Below, piece by piece: positions 1 through 10,219 of a stretch of DNA of 15,102 nucleotides (position 1 is its first letter; every line of letters starts with the position of its first letter). Source of the DNA: Porticoccaceae bacterium (lineage in GTDB: Bacteria; Pseudomonadota; Gammaproteobacteria; Pseudomonadales; Porticoccaceae); assembly GCA_023228865.1 (NCBI GenBank), contig JALOAH010000084.1:1-15102 (forward strand). The letters run 5' to 3'. Under the pieces are notes generated by a model. The model was not told where the DNA came from and ran no database searches. It saw only the letters and a list, made by a program, of their open reading frames with translations. The translations under genes and the position numbers were made by a program.

Positions 1-72
1 CAGATGGTTGATAAACAAATTGATGTGCGCATGGCAACCCTGTTTGGATATAACTTCAATACAAGGAAATAA
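1..72 (+). CDS. Possible C-terminal end of an upstream gene (partial)
   Basis: The frame starting at base 1 is open for 23 codons and stops with TAA at 70-72, giving a peptide ending in RMATLFGYNFNTRK. If real, it ends 12 bases before the receptor start, close enough for co-transcription, with the receptor's ribosome binding site falling between them. A second frame is also open through this stretch, so the evidence is weak. No family can be assigned from so few residues. Confidence 0.3.
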   Translation, partial: QMVDKQIDVRMATLFGYNFNTRK

Positions 73-84
73 GGGGATACTAAG

Positions 85-2613
85 ATGACAAAACAACAGA
101 CCTGCACCTATTATTCAAGCCAACAAACAATCACAAGACCAAAGCTTCGCACGCTCACCGCCTATGGCACGCTGGCCTTATCTGCAGCAATCTCGGCAAA
201 CACTCTGGCGCAATCAAGCGGCGCACTCGAAGAAATTATCGTAACTGCAACCAAGCGCGCTGAAAATCTCCAGGATATTCCTGTAGCGGTCAGCGCAATG
301 AGCGCAGACATGCTCACCAGTCAGGGCGTCTTTGAAACCACTGACCTCAATCGCTCCATGCCCAACCTCCAGGTGTCATCACCCTACGGCACATCACAGC
401 CCAACTTCTCCATTCGTGGCGTCGGTGTCGGCACTGAGTTCAACGCCAACGCCGCATCCCCCATTGGTGTTTATGTGGATGAGGTCTACCAGACATTCCG
501 CTCTTCCCACGGCCAGCAATTTTTCGACCTCGAGCGCCTCGAGGTGGTCAGGGGTCCCCAGGGCACGCTCTATGGCCGCAACACCACTGGCGGCGCCATC
601 AACATCATCACCCGCCAACCCGAGCTTCAGGGAACTAACGGCTACGTCACTGCAGGCTACGGCAACTACGAGCGCACCAATTTCGAAGGCGCTGTCGAAT
701 TCACCCCCATCACCGATGTGCTGGGTATCCGCCTGGCGGGCACCTATGTGAACTCTGATTCCTATGTGGAAAACCTTTGGCCAACCGGCGGTCGCGACCC
801 CGGCGGCCACGAAAACTACGGCTTTCGCGGCATTGTTCGCTACGTACCCAACGAAGCTGTCGATCTCTCCCTGAAAATTTATGCCACCCGCAGCGAGGGT
901 GGCCTCGAGATACCCTTCTCCCAGGGACAGGACGGCTATAACGTCAACTTTTCCCAAAGCGCTGTCGGCGGCCTTTATCAGATACCAGGCCTCGACGCCC
1001 TGTTGCCTCCCATGATCTACAACCCCCAGGAACGCGGCCTGGATGATCTCGAAGTTGAAGCCGATAAAGGTGGCGATGCCATCAATGATGCCGAGGGCAT
1101 CGTTTTAACGGGTAAATTCGACCTTTCCGACAGCGTCAATCTGACAACGATAACTGGCTATGACGAAGGCGAATACGCGCAGCTGCCCAACACTGACTGT
1201 GATGGCACCCCCTACGATTTCTGCTCCATTGGCTACCAGTCGAAGTTTCGCGCCTTTAACCAGGACGTGCGCATTAACTACGATGCCGACAGGTTCAACC
1301 TGATTGTCGGCGGCTACTACGGCTATGACTCTATTACTGCCCGCAACCGCCCCGACTTCTTCAACTTCCTCGAACCCATAGTCGCAGCCCTGGGCTTCCC
1401 CGATGATTACTTCGACCCCGGCGGCGCATTCGGCGGCTTTCCCAGCGGCATTCGCGGCACTCAAAACAACAAACAGGAACGGCGCTCGCTGGCTTTCTAT
1501 ACGGAAGGAAAATATGACGTCACCGACACAGTGGCCGTCACCCTCGGTCTGCGCTGGACCAAGGACAAATTTGCCTATCTGGACGGACTCACCACCTATT
1601 TTGACTACACCGGCGCACCGCGCATGTTCCCCGTCTCCAACTATGCTCCAGGTGGCGTTGAACAGGCGTATATCATCGGCCTCTCTCCAGGCCCACTGCC
1701 CGGCGGGCTCGAGCGTTATGGTGACTCCGAAGAAGTCAGCGGCCGCCTTATCGTCGATTGGAAACCAACCGACAACATGATGCTCTATGCCAGCTACAGC
1801 CGCGGTTACCGGGGCGGTACCTTTAACGGCCTCTCCTATACAACGGCATCCCAGGTTTACTTCGTAGAGCCGGAATTTGTTGACGCCTATGAAGCGGGCT
1901 TTAAAACCCGCTGGCTTGATGACCACCTCCAGCTGAATGGCGCCGTCTTCTATTACGACTACGAGCAACAACAGGGACAGGTGGTCGACCAAACCGCCAC
2001 CGCCAACCTCATCAGCCTCGACGGGGAAATCAAAGGTCTCGAACTGGAAGCGAAATACATAGCCACCGACAGCCTGCGGATCAATGCGTCAGTGGGTGTT
2101 CTGGATTCAGAGTACGACGATACCGGCAACTGCCCTGAAACCCCAGTGCTGACCGGCTATCCTCCCCAGCAGGGATCTTGCCTGGCCTCAGGTGCGGGTA
2201 ACATTAACGTCGGCGGCAATGAGTTTCCCTTTGCCGCAGAGCTTACCTTTAACACCTCGGTGGAGTGGGACGTCGCCGATACCAGCCTGGGCATGCTGAC
2301 CTGGTACTTTGATGCCAACTACACCGGCGAATTTAACTACGATTCCTTCGGCAACTACGACTACGTCAATGGCTCAACCAACTCAAGAAACCTGGCTCCC
2401 GGCGTATTCCACGAAGGCGAAGGCGAGTACTGGATATCCAACTCGCGCCTGACCCTTGCCTCCCAGGATTACGATATCTCTCTGTGGATCAAAAATATCT
2501 CCGACAAAACCTACTACCCCTACGGGATCAACCTCGAAACTCTGTTTGGCAACAGCTACAGGGTAAGGGCTCAACCACGTACCTACGGGCTGGAAGTTAA
2601 ATATCGCTTCTAA
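85..2613 (+). CDS. TonB-dependent outer-membrane receptor
   Basis: This is an outer-membrane active transporter that uses TonB/ExbBD energy to import a scarce ligand into the periplasm. The 842-residue length is normal for the family. An N-terminal signal segment (roughly residues 22-42, hydrophobic run LTAYGTLALSAAISANTLA) ends near a likely signal peptidase site at Ala42. A TonB-box-like EEIIVTATKR follows at 49-58. The plug domain covers about 60-175 and carries the conserved VRGPQGTLYGRNTTGG from residue 155. The rest is a beta-barrel ending in the terminal aromatic YRF typical of outer-membrane proteins. Two pairs of cysteines in predicted loops (DC..FC and NC..SC) may form disulfides. 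The start has a good Shine-Dalgarno, AAGGGGA at 71-77, seven bases upstream. The closest general type is the large receptor group of sphingomonads, Caulobacter and marine gammaproteobacteria. The ligand cannot be read from sequence; no siderophore or B12 genes are adjacent. Confidence 0.95.
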   Translation: MTKQQTCTYYSSQQTITRPKLRTLTAYGTLALSAAISANTLAQSSGALEEIIVTATKRAENLQDIPVAVSAMSADMLTSQGVFETTDLNRSMPNLQVSSPYGTSQPNFSIRGVGVGTEFNANAASPIGVYVDEVYQTFRSSHGQQFFDLERLEVVRGPQGTLYGRNTTGGAINIITRQPELQGTNGYVTAGYGNYERTNFEGAVEFTPITDVLGIRLAGTYVNSDSYVENLWPTGGRDPGGHENYGFRGIVRYVPNEAVDLSLKIYATRSEGGLEIPFSQGQDGYNVNFSQSAVGGLYQIPGLDALLPPMIYNPQERGLDDLEVEADKGGDAINDAEGIVLTGKFDLSDSVNLTTITGYDEGEYAQLPNTDCDGTPYDFCSIGYQSKFRAFNQDVRINYDADRFNLIVGGYYGYDSITARNRPDFFNFLEPIVAALGFPDDYFDPGGAFGGFPSGIRGTQNNKQERRSLAFYTEGKYDVTDTVAVTLGLRWTKDKFAYLDGLTTYFDYTGAPRMFPVSNYAPGGVEQAYIIGLSPGPLPGGLERYGDSEEVSGRLIVDWKPTDNMMLYASYSRGYRGGTFNGLSYTTASQVYFVEPEFVDAYEAGFKTRWLDDHLQLNGAVFYYDYEQQQGQVVDQTATANLISLDGEIKGLELEAKYIATDSLRINASVGVLDSEYDDTGNCPETPVLTGYPPQQGSCLASGAGNINVGGNEFPFAAELTFNTSVEWDVADTSLGMLTWYFDANYTGEFNYDSFGNYDYVNGSTNSRNLAPGVFHEGEGEYWISNSRLTLASQDYDISLWIKNISDKTYYPYGINLETLFGNSYRVRAQPRTYGLEVKYRF

Positions 2614-2662
2614 ACCGCAGGCTTAAAACCTCAACCAGTCAAATGTTATTGACTGACTAAAG

Positions 2663-2724
2663 AGGGTTAACCCTCTGGCGACAAGGCACAATCGCCTGCA
2701 GCCAGAGGAGTTAACCCTTTTTTT
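2663..2724 (+). terminator. Intrinsic terminator of the TonB-receptor gene
   Basis: A 17-bp stem pairs 2663-2679 (AGGGTTAACCCTCTGGC) with 2701-2718 (GCCAGAGG, bulged A, GTTAACCCT), followed by seven T at 2718-2724. The 21-base loop has a smaller AGGC/GCCT stem of its own. It lies 50 bases after the receptor stop and should end that transcript. Confidence 0.88.
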
Positions 2725-2829
2725 ACCTGTATTGGCGCAATTTCCCGACAATCGCCACAGCTCATTTTTTTCAGGCTCGTCGGCAAAGATGCCTGCTTCG
2801 TCGCCTTTGAGCCGCTGAAAGCTGTCCCC

Positions 2830-3111
2830 TTGCCATTCCCGGTCTATGATTGCCGTAACTTCTTAAGACCGGAACTCATCCCAGCGATGTCAGCAGCCAG
2901 CAAACCAACAGACAGATCAGCAGTGGCGCCCACCCCAGTCGGCAATGGCTTGAGCGCTTGCGCTAAAAGCCGCCAGCGTCACCTTGACGATGGCAACCCC
3001 CAACTGAGTTCACTGAAATCCCCCAGCTTTCTCGATATTCCCATACTGACAGAAGTCATCGAGGAAACCGAAAGTATGAAAAACGCCCGCCACAACCCTG
3101 GAAAAATCTGA
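2830..3111 (+). CDS. Doubtful small ORF upstream of valS
   Basis: This is an open frame of 93 codons; a shorter version starts at ATG 2887 (74 codons). Neither start has a convincing ribosome binding site. The product is polar and probably disordered, with a short hydrophobic motif SFLDIPILTEVIEETE near the end. That motif resembles a short conserved segment I associate with small uncharacterised proteobacterial proteins, including ones encoded near holC/valS, but this is recollection and not a match I could test. No membrane segment or catalytic motif is visible. It lies between the receptor terminator and the putative valS promoter, so it would need its own promoter. It may be a real small protein, a decayed gene or chance; I do not assign a function. 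Confidence 0.33.
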   Translation: MPFPVYDCRNFLRPELIPAMSAASKPTDRSAVAPTPVGNGLSACAKSRQRHLDDGNPQLSSLKSPSFLDIPILTEVIEETESMKNARHNPGKI

Positions 3112-3129
3112 CTATCTTGTTCCCGTCGC

Positions 3130-3158
3130 TGGTTACCCCGCAGCACAGACCGTATAAT
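3130..3158 (+). promoter_or_regulatory. Candidate sigma70 promoter for valS
   Basis: A perfect TATAAT -10 box is at 3153-3158. Seventeen bases upstream, TGGTTA at 3130-3135 is a weak -35 box. Transcription would begin near 3165, giving a leader of about 70 bases before the valS ATG. Confidence 0.5.
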
Positions 3159-3182
3159 TTCCCCCTTTGATTTTTATCGTTA

Positions 3183-3210
3183 CCGAACAGTGCTTCGGCC
3201 TTTTTATTTT
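3183..3210 (+). promoter_or_regulatory. Terminator-like hairpin in the valS leader
   Basis: CCGAA (3183-3187) pairs with TTCGG (3194-3198) around a six-base loop and is followed by TTTTTATTTT at 3201-3210. It lies between the candidate valS promoter and the valS start, so it could attenuate valS or stop incoming transcripts. The stem is only 5 bp, so efficiency is doubtful. I saw no valine-rich leader peptide. Confidence 0.4.
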
Positions 3211-3234
3211 CCGCATCAGGGCAGCAGAGATTCC

Positions 3235-6093
<2,859 letters not shown>

Positions 6094-6106
6094 CTGTAAT
6101 GGTGCC

Positions 6107-6140
6107 AAGCTTTCTGCCCCAAAAGGCAGTGAGCTTTTTT
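6107..6140 (+). terminator. Intrinsic terminator of valS
   Basis: AAGCT-TT-CTGCC (6107-6118) pairs with GGCAG-TG-AGCTT (6125-6136) across a TT/TG mismatch, with a six-base loop CCAAAA and a T run through 6140. It begins 13 bases after the valS stop. Confidence 0.75.
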
Positions 6141-6172
6141 GACAGTCGCGATGACGGTTTACTTTCCCTTAA

Positions 6173-6211
6173 AAACAAAAAAGGCCTTGATAATCAAGGC
6201 CTTTTTTGTTT
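6173..6211. terminator. Bidirectional terminator between valS and tRNA-Ser
   Basis: This is a 39-base perfect inverted repeat with a three-base centre (TAA at 6191-6193). The core is GGCCTTGA/TCAAGGCC, flanked by A6 on the left and T6 on the right, so both strands give a GC hairpin followed by a U tract. On the minus strand it ends the tRNA-Ser transcript (tRNA 3' end at 6216). On the plus strand it is a second stop behind valS. Confidence 0.9.
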
Positions 6212-6215
6212 CTTT

Positions 6216-6303
6216 TGGCGGAGGGACAGGGATTCGAACCCTGGGTACCTCTCGATACGCCGGTTTTCAAGACCGGTGCTTTCAACCGCTCAGCCATCCC
6301 TCC
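6216..6303 (-). tRNA. serT-like: tRNA-Ser (anticodon UGA)
   Basis: Read on the minus strand, the gene is 88 bases long including an encoded CCA (complement of 6216-6218). The acceptor stem is GGAGGGA with TCCCTCC, discriminator G. The anticodon stem-loop is CCGGT-CTTGAAA-ACCGG with anticodon TGA at 6269-6267. A long class II variable arm folds as GTATC-GAGA-GGTAC, as expected for serine. The T arm is CAGGG-TTCGAAT-CCCTG. It reads UCA and other UCN serine codons. It has its own promoter and terminator, so it is a single-gene unit between valS and rne. Confidence 0.96.
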
Positions 6304-6311
6304 AAACGAGG

Positions 6312-6361
6312 CAGGGATTATACAATGCCAGACAGTGCTGGCAAGTGCTAATCCCTGTTTT
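6312..6361. repeat. Inverted repeat at the rne 3' end overlapping the tRNA-Ser promoter
   Basis: The outer arms CAGGGATTA (6312-6320) and TAATCCCTG (6349-6357) match perfectly over 9 bp. Inside them TGCCAG (6326-6331) and CTGGCA (6338-6343) form a second 6-bp stem. On the plus strand the hairpin is followed by GTTTTTAA, so it could end plus-strand transcription before it runs antisense into rne. On the minus strand there is no U tract, so for rne mRNA it would be a 3' stem-loop, not a classical terminator. Both the -10 and the -35 of tRNA-Ser lie in its arms. Confidence 0.7.
6317..6344 (-). promoter_or_regulatory. Promoter of tRNA-Ser
   Basis: On the minus strand, TTGCCA (6344-6339, 5 of 6 matches to TTGACA) is 16 bases from a perfect TATAAT (6322-6317). 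The start site should fall near 6310, about seven bases before the mature tRNA 5' end. The stretch right after the -10 is GC-rich (CCCTGCC), as in stable-RNA promoters under stringent control. Confidence 0.8.
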
Positions 6362-6366
6362 TAAGG

Positions 6367-9300
6367 TTAATTGTGCTGTGAAACATCATCCTGATCGATT
6401 TTCACTTCGGCACTTTTGTTGAGCGCCATTAACCGTGCAACCCTGGGGTCATTGCTGGGGCGTTGATAGTGACTTTCGACAACAGCAACTGGAGCTGGCT
6501 GACTGGTGTCCAGCGCCGGGCTCATGGCGATTGCAGGCGCCTCGGTGGTAATGGTCAATTCCACCACTGGCTTTGGCGCAACCCTGGGATCGTTACTGGC
6601 GCGATATTTACTGCCGGCAGAGGCCACCTCAACGGCAGCCGACGGAGTGGCAACGCTGCTTGATGCAATCGGAGCTGTTTCTCCTCTTTCACCGCCACCC
6701 ACATCAGTCTTGGCCTCAGCCTCGGTGTTTGAAACGGCTTCCTCAACAACCTTATTCGCAGGGATTTCTGGTTGTTCACTCAATGTATCAGAGACTCCAT
6801 CCTTCCGGGGTTCCTCTGCAGCCAGGGTTTCAGTGGTTATCACTGGCGGGATCGCCGCCTCCCCCTTAACGCTGGCTGCAACTTCAGGGCTTTGATCGCC
6901 AGTATCTCCAAACACTGGTTTTTCAGCGGAGGATTTCTCGATAGCAGCTTGTTCATTGCCAGGCTCTGGCGCAGGGGAAGCCTGATCCTCGAGGGCAAAG
7001 ACCTTCTGCTGAAATTCCTCGGGCTCAGCGGAAATCGCTGAAGCGGAGGGCTGCGCCTCCGGCTGGGGCTGGAAAGTCTCGACAGCAGCCTCCTCCTGGG
7101 GGGTGGGAACCGGCAGGTCTACTTGAACATCCAGTGCTTGTGGCGCTGGCTCTGCCATAACAGTTTCAGGACTCAGCTGTTCGTTGAACGCGCTTTCCTG
7201 CTCGACCTCTTTACCATCAGTTTCCGCAAGGGCGACATCAGCAGAAACGGGGGCTTCAGCAATAGGCAGCGCCTGCACGGGAGCCTCTTCAACCATTTCA
7301 TTGCGGACAATTTGCTGGCTGCTGTCCAGATCTGGTTTTTTCTCCTCATCCACCGCTTCCACTGGCGCCACGGAAATGCCGTCGGCGGTAATGGTGGTGG
7401 CATTTTTCATTTGCTGCAGCTCTTCGGGGAGCTGTTCCCGATTGCGGCTGCGACGGGGGTCGCGGCGCTTATTGCTGCTCCGCTGTGGCGGCACATCTTT
7501 GCGGGGGGGCGGTGGTGTCACCTGTTCGTCGAGCTGTTCCTGCCCCTGAATATTGTCGCCGGTTTCTTCCTGCTTTACCGGCTGACGGCGATTGCGGGAT
7601 TGTTTTGCAGGCCGCTTATTGTCCCGACTTTCTCTGCTTTCCCTGTCGTTGTTTTCCTTAGCCTCCTGAACGGGAGCTTCAGCCAGTGTTTGGGGTTTTT
7701 CATCCCGAGCCTGACCGGCGCGATTGCCTTGCGAGTTCCTGCGCCGCCCCTGGTTACCGCCACGGCCATTGCGCCGATCGTCTCTGCTTCGGGAATCACT
7801 GCGCTTGGGCTTTTCCTCAACAACCACGGGTTCTTCAACCTTGGGCTCGCCGGCAAAAAGCGTCTTGATTTTTTGCCACAAACCACCGGAGGCTTTTGCC
7901 TGCACTGCTACTGGCTGATCGGGCTGGACTTCGGCGACTTCTTTTTCCGGGCGACCCGCAGGGGCTGGCGAACTGGGCGCCAGATGCTGAACCGCCGGCT
8001 GGGGAATAATCGGCATGGCTTCGGGAGCCATAAGCGCCACAGTGGCTTCAGGAGCCAGTTCCTCCGCCAATTTGTAGCTGGTCATGCTGACCATCTCGTC
8101 CTGGGCGCGAAAGCGCTGCACTTCATATTGGGGCGTTTCCATATGGGTATTGGGCAGCACCAGTATTTTGAGTTTGTTGCGCTGTTCAATTTCAGCGATT
8201 TCGCTGCGCTTTTCATTGAGCAGATAGGTGGCAACAGACACAGGGGTAATGGCACGAATCTCGGTGCTGAATTCTTTCTGGGCTTCCTCCTCCAGCAGAC
8301 GGAGAATGGAAAGCGCCAGGGAGCGAGTGCCGCGAATGGTGCCCTGGCCGTCACAGCGGGGGCAGATTTTGAAGGTGGTTTCCTCCAAAGACGGGCGCAG
8401 GCGCTGACGGGACATTTCCAGCAGACCAAAGCGGGAGATGCGCCCGACCTGAACCCTTGCCCTGTCGAGTTCGAGGGCGTCTTTCATGCGGTTTTCCACA
8501 TCGCGCTGGTTTTTGGCGTTGGTCATATCGATAAAGTCGATGACAATCAGACCGCCCACATCCCGCAGCCGCAATTGGCGCGCGATTTCATCCGCCGCTT
8601 CCAGGTTGGTCTGGGTCGCGGTTTCCTCAATATCCCCCCCCTTGGTGGCTCGGGAGGAGTTGATATCAATGGACACCAGGGCTTCGGTAATATCAATAAC
8701 GATAGAGCCACCGGAGGGCAGCTTCACTTCCCGCATAAAGGCGGTTTCAATCTGGTTTTCAACCTGATAGCGGTTAAACAGGGGAATGGGATCCTGATAG
8801 AGTTTGACCCGGCTGTTGAATGAAGGCATCACCTGCTGAATAAAGGCGGCGCAGAGGTTGTAGGCCTCTGGCGTATCAACGATGACTTCACCGATATCCG
8901 GGCGCAAGTAGTCGCGAATGGCGCGAATAATGACGTTGCTTTCCTGAAACAGAAAGTGGGGGGCAGAGGCTTTATCGGCTTCGCCCTTGATGGTGGTCCA
9001 CAGTTGCACCAGATAATCGAGGTCCCACTGCAACTCTTCAGCGGTGCGGCCAATGCCCGCAGTGCGAATAATCACCCCCATGCCATTGGGAATACTGAGA
9101 TCGCGCATGGCTTCCCGCAGTTCGCTGCGCTCATCCCCCTCAATGCGGCGGGAAATACCGCCGGCTCTGGGGTTGTTGGGCATCAACACCAGGTAACGGC
9201 CGGCCAGACTGACAAAGGTCGTCAGGGCTGCGCCCTTGTTGCCGCGCTCTTCCTTGTCGACCTGAACGATGACTTCGGTGCCTTCCTTGAGTACATCCTG

Positions 9301-9570
9301 AATCCGCACGCGCCCCTGGGCGTCACCACCTTTGGTGAAGTACTCCTTGGAGATTTCCTTGAGGGGGAGAAAACCGTGGCGTTCAGCACCATAGTCGACA
9401 AAAGCGGCTTCCAGGCTGGGTTCCACCCTGGCGATGCGGCCTTTGTAGATATTGGCTTTTTTCTGTTCCCGGGTGCGGTTTTCGATATCGAGGTCGTAAA
9501 GGCGCTGACCGTCGACGAGGGCAACACGCAACTCTTCGAGTTGCGTGGCATTGATAAGCATTCTTTTCAT
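6367..9570 (-). CDS. rne: Ribonuclease E
   Basis: This is the essential endoribonuclease that starts mRNA decay, processes rRNA and tRNA precursors and scaffolds the RNA degradosome at the inner membrane. The 1067-residue length is close to E. coli (1061). The catalytic half (1-~510) begins [10 protein letters not shown]. It has the S1 RNA-binding domain (~38-125), the DNase I-like region with catalytic aspartates D302 ([10 protein letters not shown]) and D345 (VIDFIDM), and the Zn-link CPRC at 403-406 that joins dimers. Residues 562-575 ([14 protein letters not shown]) look like the amphipathic membrane-anchoring helix. Arginine-rich RNA-binding stretches occupy about 588-620, 643-662 and 697-711. 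The rest, to ~985, is acidic, Pro/Ala/Glu-rich and probably disordered. Two SNDPRVA motifs (NDPR at 993-996 and 1040-1043) lie near the C-terminus. The start has Shine-Dalgarno AAGGA at 9583-9579. Expression is probably autoregulated through the long leader, as in enterobacteria. Confidence 0.97.
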   Translation of the reverse strand: MKRMLINATQLEELRVALVDGQRLYDLDIENRTREQKKANIYKGRIARVEPSLEAAFVDYGAERHGFLPLKEISKEYFTKGGDAQGRVRIQDVLKEGTEVIVQVDKEERGNKGAALTTFVSLAGRYLVLMPNNPRAGGISRRIEGDERSELREAMRDLSIPNGMGVIIRTAGIGRTAEELQWDLDYLVQLWTTIKGEADKASAPHFLFQESNVIIRAIRDYLRPDIGEVIVDTPEAYNLCAAFIQQVMPSFNSRVKLYQDPIPLFNRYQVENQIETAFMREVKLPSGGSIVIDITEALVSIDINSSRATKGGDIEETATQTNLEAADEIARQLRLRDVGGLIVIDFIDMTNAKNQRDVENRMKDALELDRARVQVGRISRFGLLEMSRQRLRPSLEETTFKICPRCDGQGTIRGTRSLALSILRLLEEEAQKEFSTEIRAITPVSVATYLLNEKRSEIAEIEQRNKLKILVLPNTHMETPQYEVQRFRAQDEMVSMTSYKLAEELAPEATVALMAPEAMPIIPQPAVQHLAPSSPAPAGRPEKEVAEVQPDQPVAVQAKASGGLWQKIKTLFAGEPKVEEPVVVEEKPKRSDSRSRDDRRNGRGGNQGRRRNSQGNRAGQARDEKPQTLAEAPVQEAKENNDRESRESRDNKRPAKQSRNRRQPVKQEETGDNIQGQEQLDEQVTPPPPRKDVPPQRSSNKRRDPRRSRNREQLPEELQQMKNATTITADGISVAPVEAVDEEKKPDLDSSQQIVRNEMVEEAPVQALPIAEAPVSADVALAETDGKEVEQESAFNEQLSPETVMAEPAPQALDVQVDLPVPTPQEEAAVETFQPQPEAQPSASAISAEPEEFQQKVFALEDQASPAPEPGNEQAAIEKSSAEKPVFGDTGDQSPEVAASVKGEAAIPPVITTETLAAEEPRKDGVSDTLSEQPEIPANKVVEEAVSNTEAEAKTDVGGGERGETAPIASSSVATPSAAVEVASAGSKYRASNDPRVAPKPVVELTITTEAPAIAMSPALDTSQPAPVAVVESHYQRPSNDPRVARLMALNKSAEVKIDQDDVSQHN

Positions 9571-9667
9571 CTGATAAATCCTTTATAAACAAAGGACTAC
9601 AGAAGAAACCCTAATAAGCTGTAAAGGTCTATGTAGAGGAAAACAGTAACAATAAATAGCAATAAAT

Positions 9668-9685
9668 CCGGACGTTTCTATCCGG
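9668..9685 (-). promoter_or_regulatory. Stem-loop in the rne 5' leader
   Basis: In the rne transcript, CCGGA-UAGAAACG-UCCGG forms a 5-bp GC-rich stem with an eight-base loop, about 100 bases before the rne ATG, followed by an AU-rich single-stranded stretch. A stem-loop beside AU-rich sequence is the type of element RNase E could bind for self-control. The role is inferred from position only. Confidence 0.4.
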
Positions 9686-9909
9686 CGTCGCTTAATGTTT
9701 CAGAGGCCTTGCCTGCAATCATGATGCAATGTCGTGCTTCAGCTCGCTTTCAATATATAAGGGACTTTTTGGGAATTACACTACCAGGGACTACGCTGTT
9801 TTCTGTCGCTAACGTGGGTTTGGCTGGCTTTAACCTGCGAGGGCTTGCAACTTCATGCCCATCCATTTGGGAATCTTGCCGAGCAATATCCACACGTCCA
9901 GCCTAAACG

Positions 9910-10182
9910 TTAAATACTTTCTACTAACCTTGTGTTAAACCTTGGGGCAACTTCTGATGCCTTGATTTCATCTTGTTGATGGAATTTGTCGCCATTTGCA
10001 GCAAACTCCATGTAAATATTGTCCGCTTTATTACGGTTAACTGGTGCGCGGAAGAGGCGGGACTTACCAAAACTGCCCGGAGTTTCACGCAACGGCGCGA
10101 TGCTACCAAAGTTTCTCTTTTTGATCAACGAGATAGGCGTATTTTTTGCTAGCTTCTTGAAACCGCCGACAACTGGTAACAT
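9910..10182 (-). CDS. Doubtful small ORF in the rne/rluC gap
   Basis: This is an open frame of 90 codons from ATG 10182 (an upstream in-frame ATG at 10236 overlaps rluC). The product is basic at the N-terminus (FKKLAKNTPISLIKKRNFG) and has no motif I recognise. A GGCGG just before the start could serve as a weak ribosome binding site. Codon use is unremarkable, and the reading direction is the same as rne. It could be a small gene, a remnant, or chance within the rne leader. Against it: no family match, and a location in what is often untranslated leader. Confidence 0.25.
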   Translation of the reverse strand: MLPVVGGFKKLAKNTPISLIKKRNFGSIAPLRETPGSFGKSRLFRAPVNRNKADNIYMEFAANGDKFHQQDEIKASEVAPRFNTRLVESI

Positions 10183-10219
10183 GACCGCCAAGTTGTAATA
10201 GCTAAAAACAGGCACCATT

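Larger units (their letters stand above)
9571..10219. promoter_or_regulatory. rne leader and divergent rne/rluC intergenic region
   Basis: This gap of 649 bases separates divergent rne and rluC, the same arrangement as in E. coli, where a long rne 5' UTR mediates RNase E autoregulation. The sequence is visibly more AT-rich than the flanking genes. Near rne it contains a short hairpin (CCGGA 9668-9672 with TCCGG 9681-9685, loop CGTTTCTA), with AATAAATAGCAATAAAT beside it, a run that is U-rich in the rne transcript. I could not place a convincing rne promoter. Toward rluC, TGTAAT at 10194-10199 could be a -10 box but lacks a good -35. One doubtful minus-strand ORF (9910-10182) lies inside; otherwise I see no gene. 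Confidence 0.6.

Noticed and set aside
1105..1992. 295-codon minus-strand open frame inside the TonB receptor gene
   Set aside because: It lies fully antisense to a well-supported gene, has no recognisable domain, and follows from codon bias of the real frame.
6099..6422. Plus-strand ORFs giving [10 protein letters not shown] and [14 protein letters not shown] peptides
   Set aside because: These are well-known false translations of a tRNA gene read on the opposite strand; the bases are tRNA-Ser.
7123..8823. 566-codon plus-strand open frame inside rne
   Set aside because: It is the complement of the RNase E coding sequence, and low-complexity antisense of the scaffold explains the hydrophobic look.
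9709..9906. 65-codon plus-strand ORF in the rne/rluC gap
   Set aside because: It has no ribosome binding site, no motif, and lies antisense to the probable rne leader.
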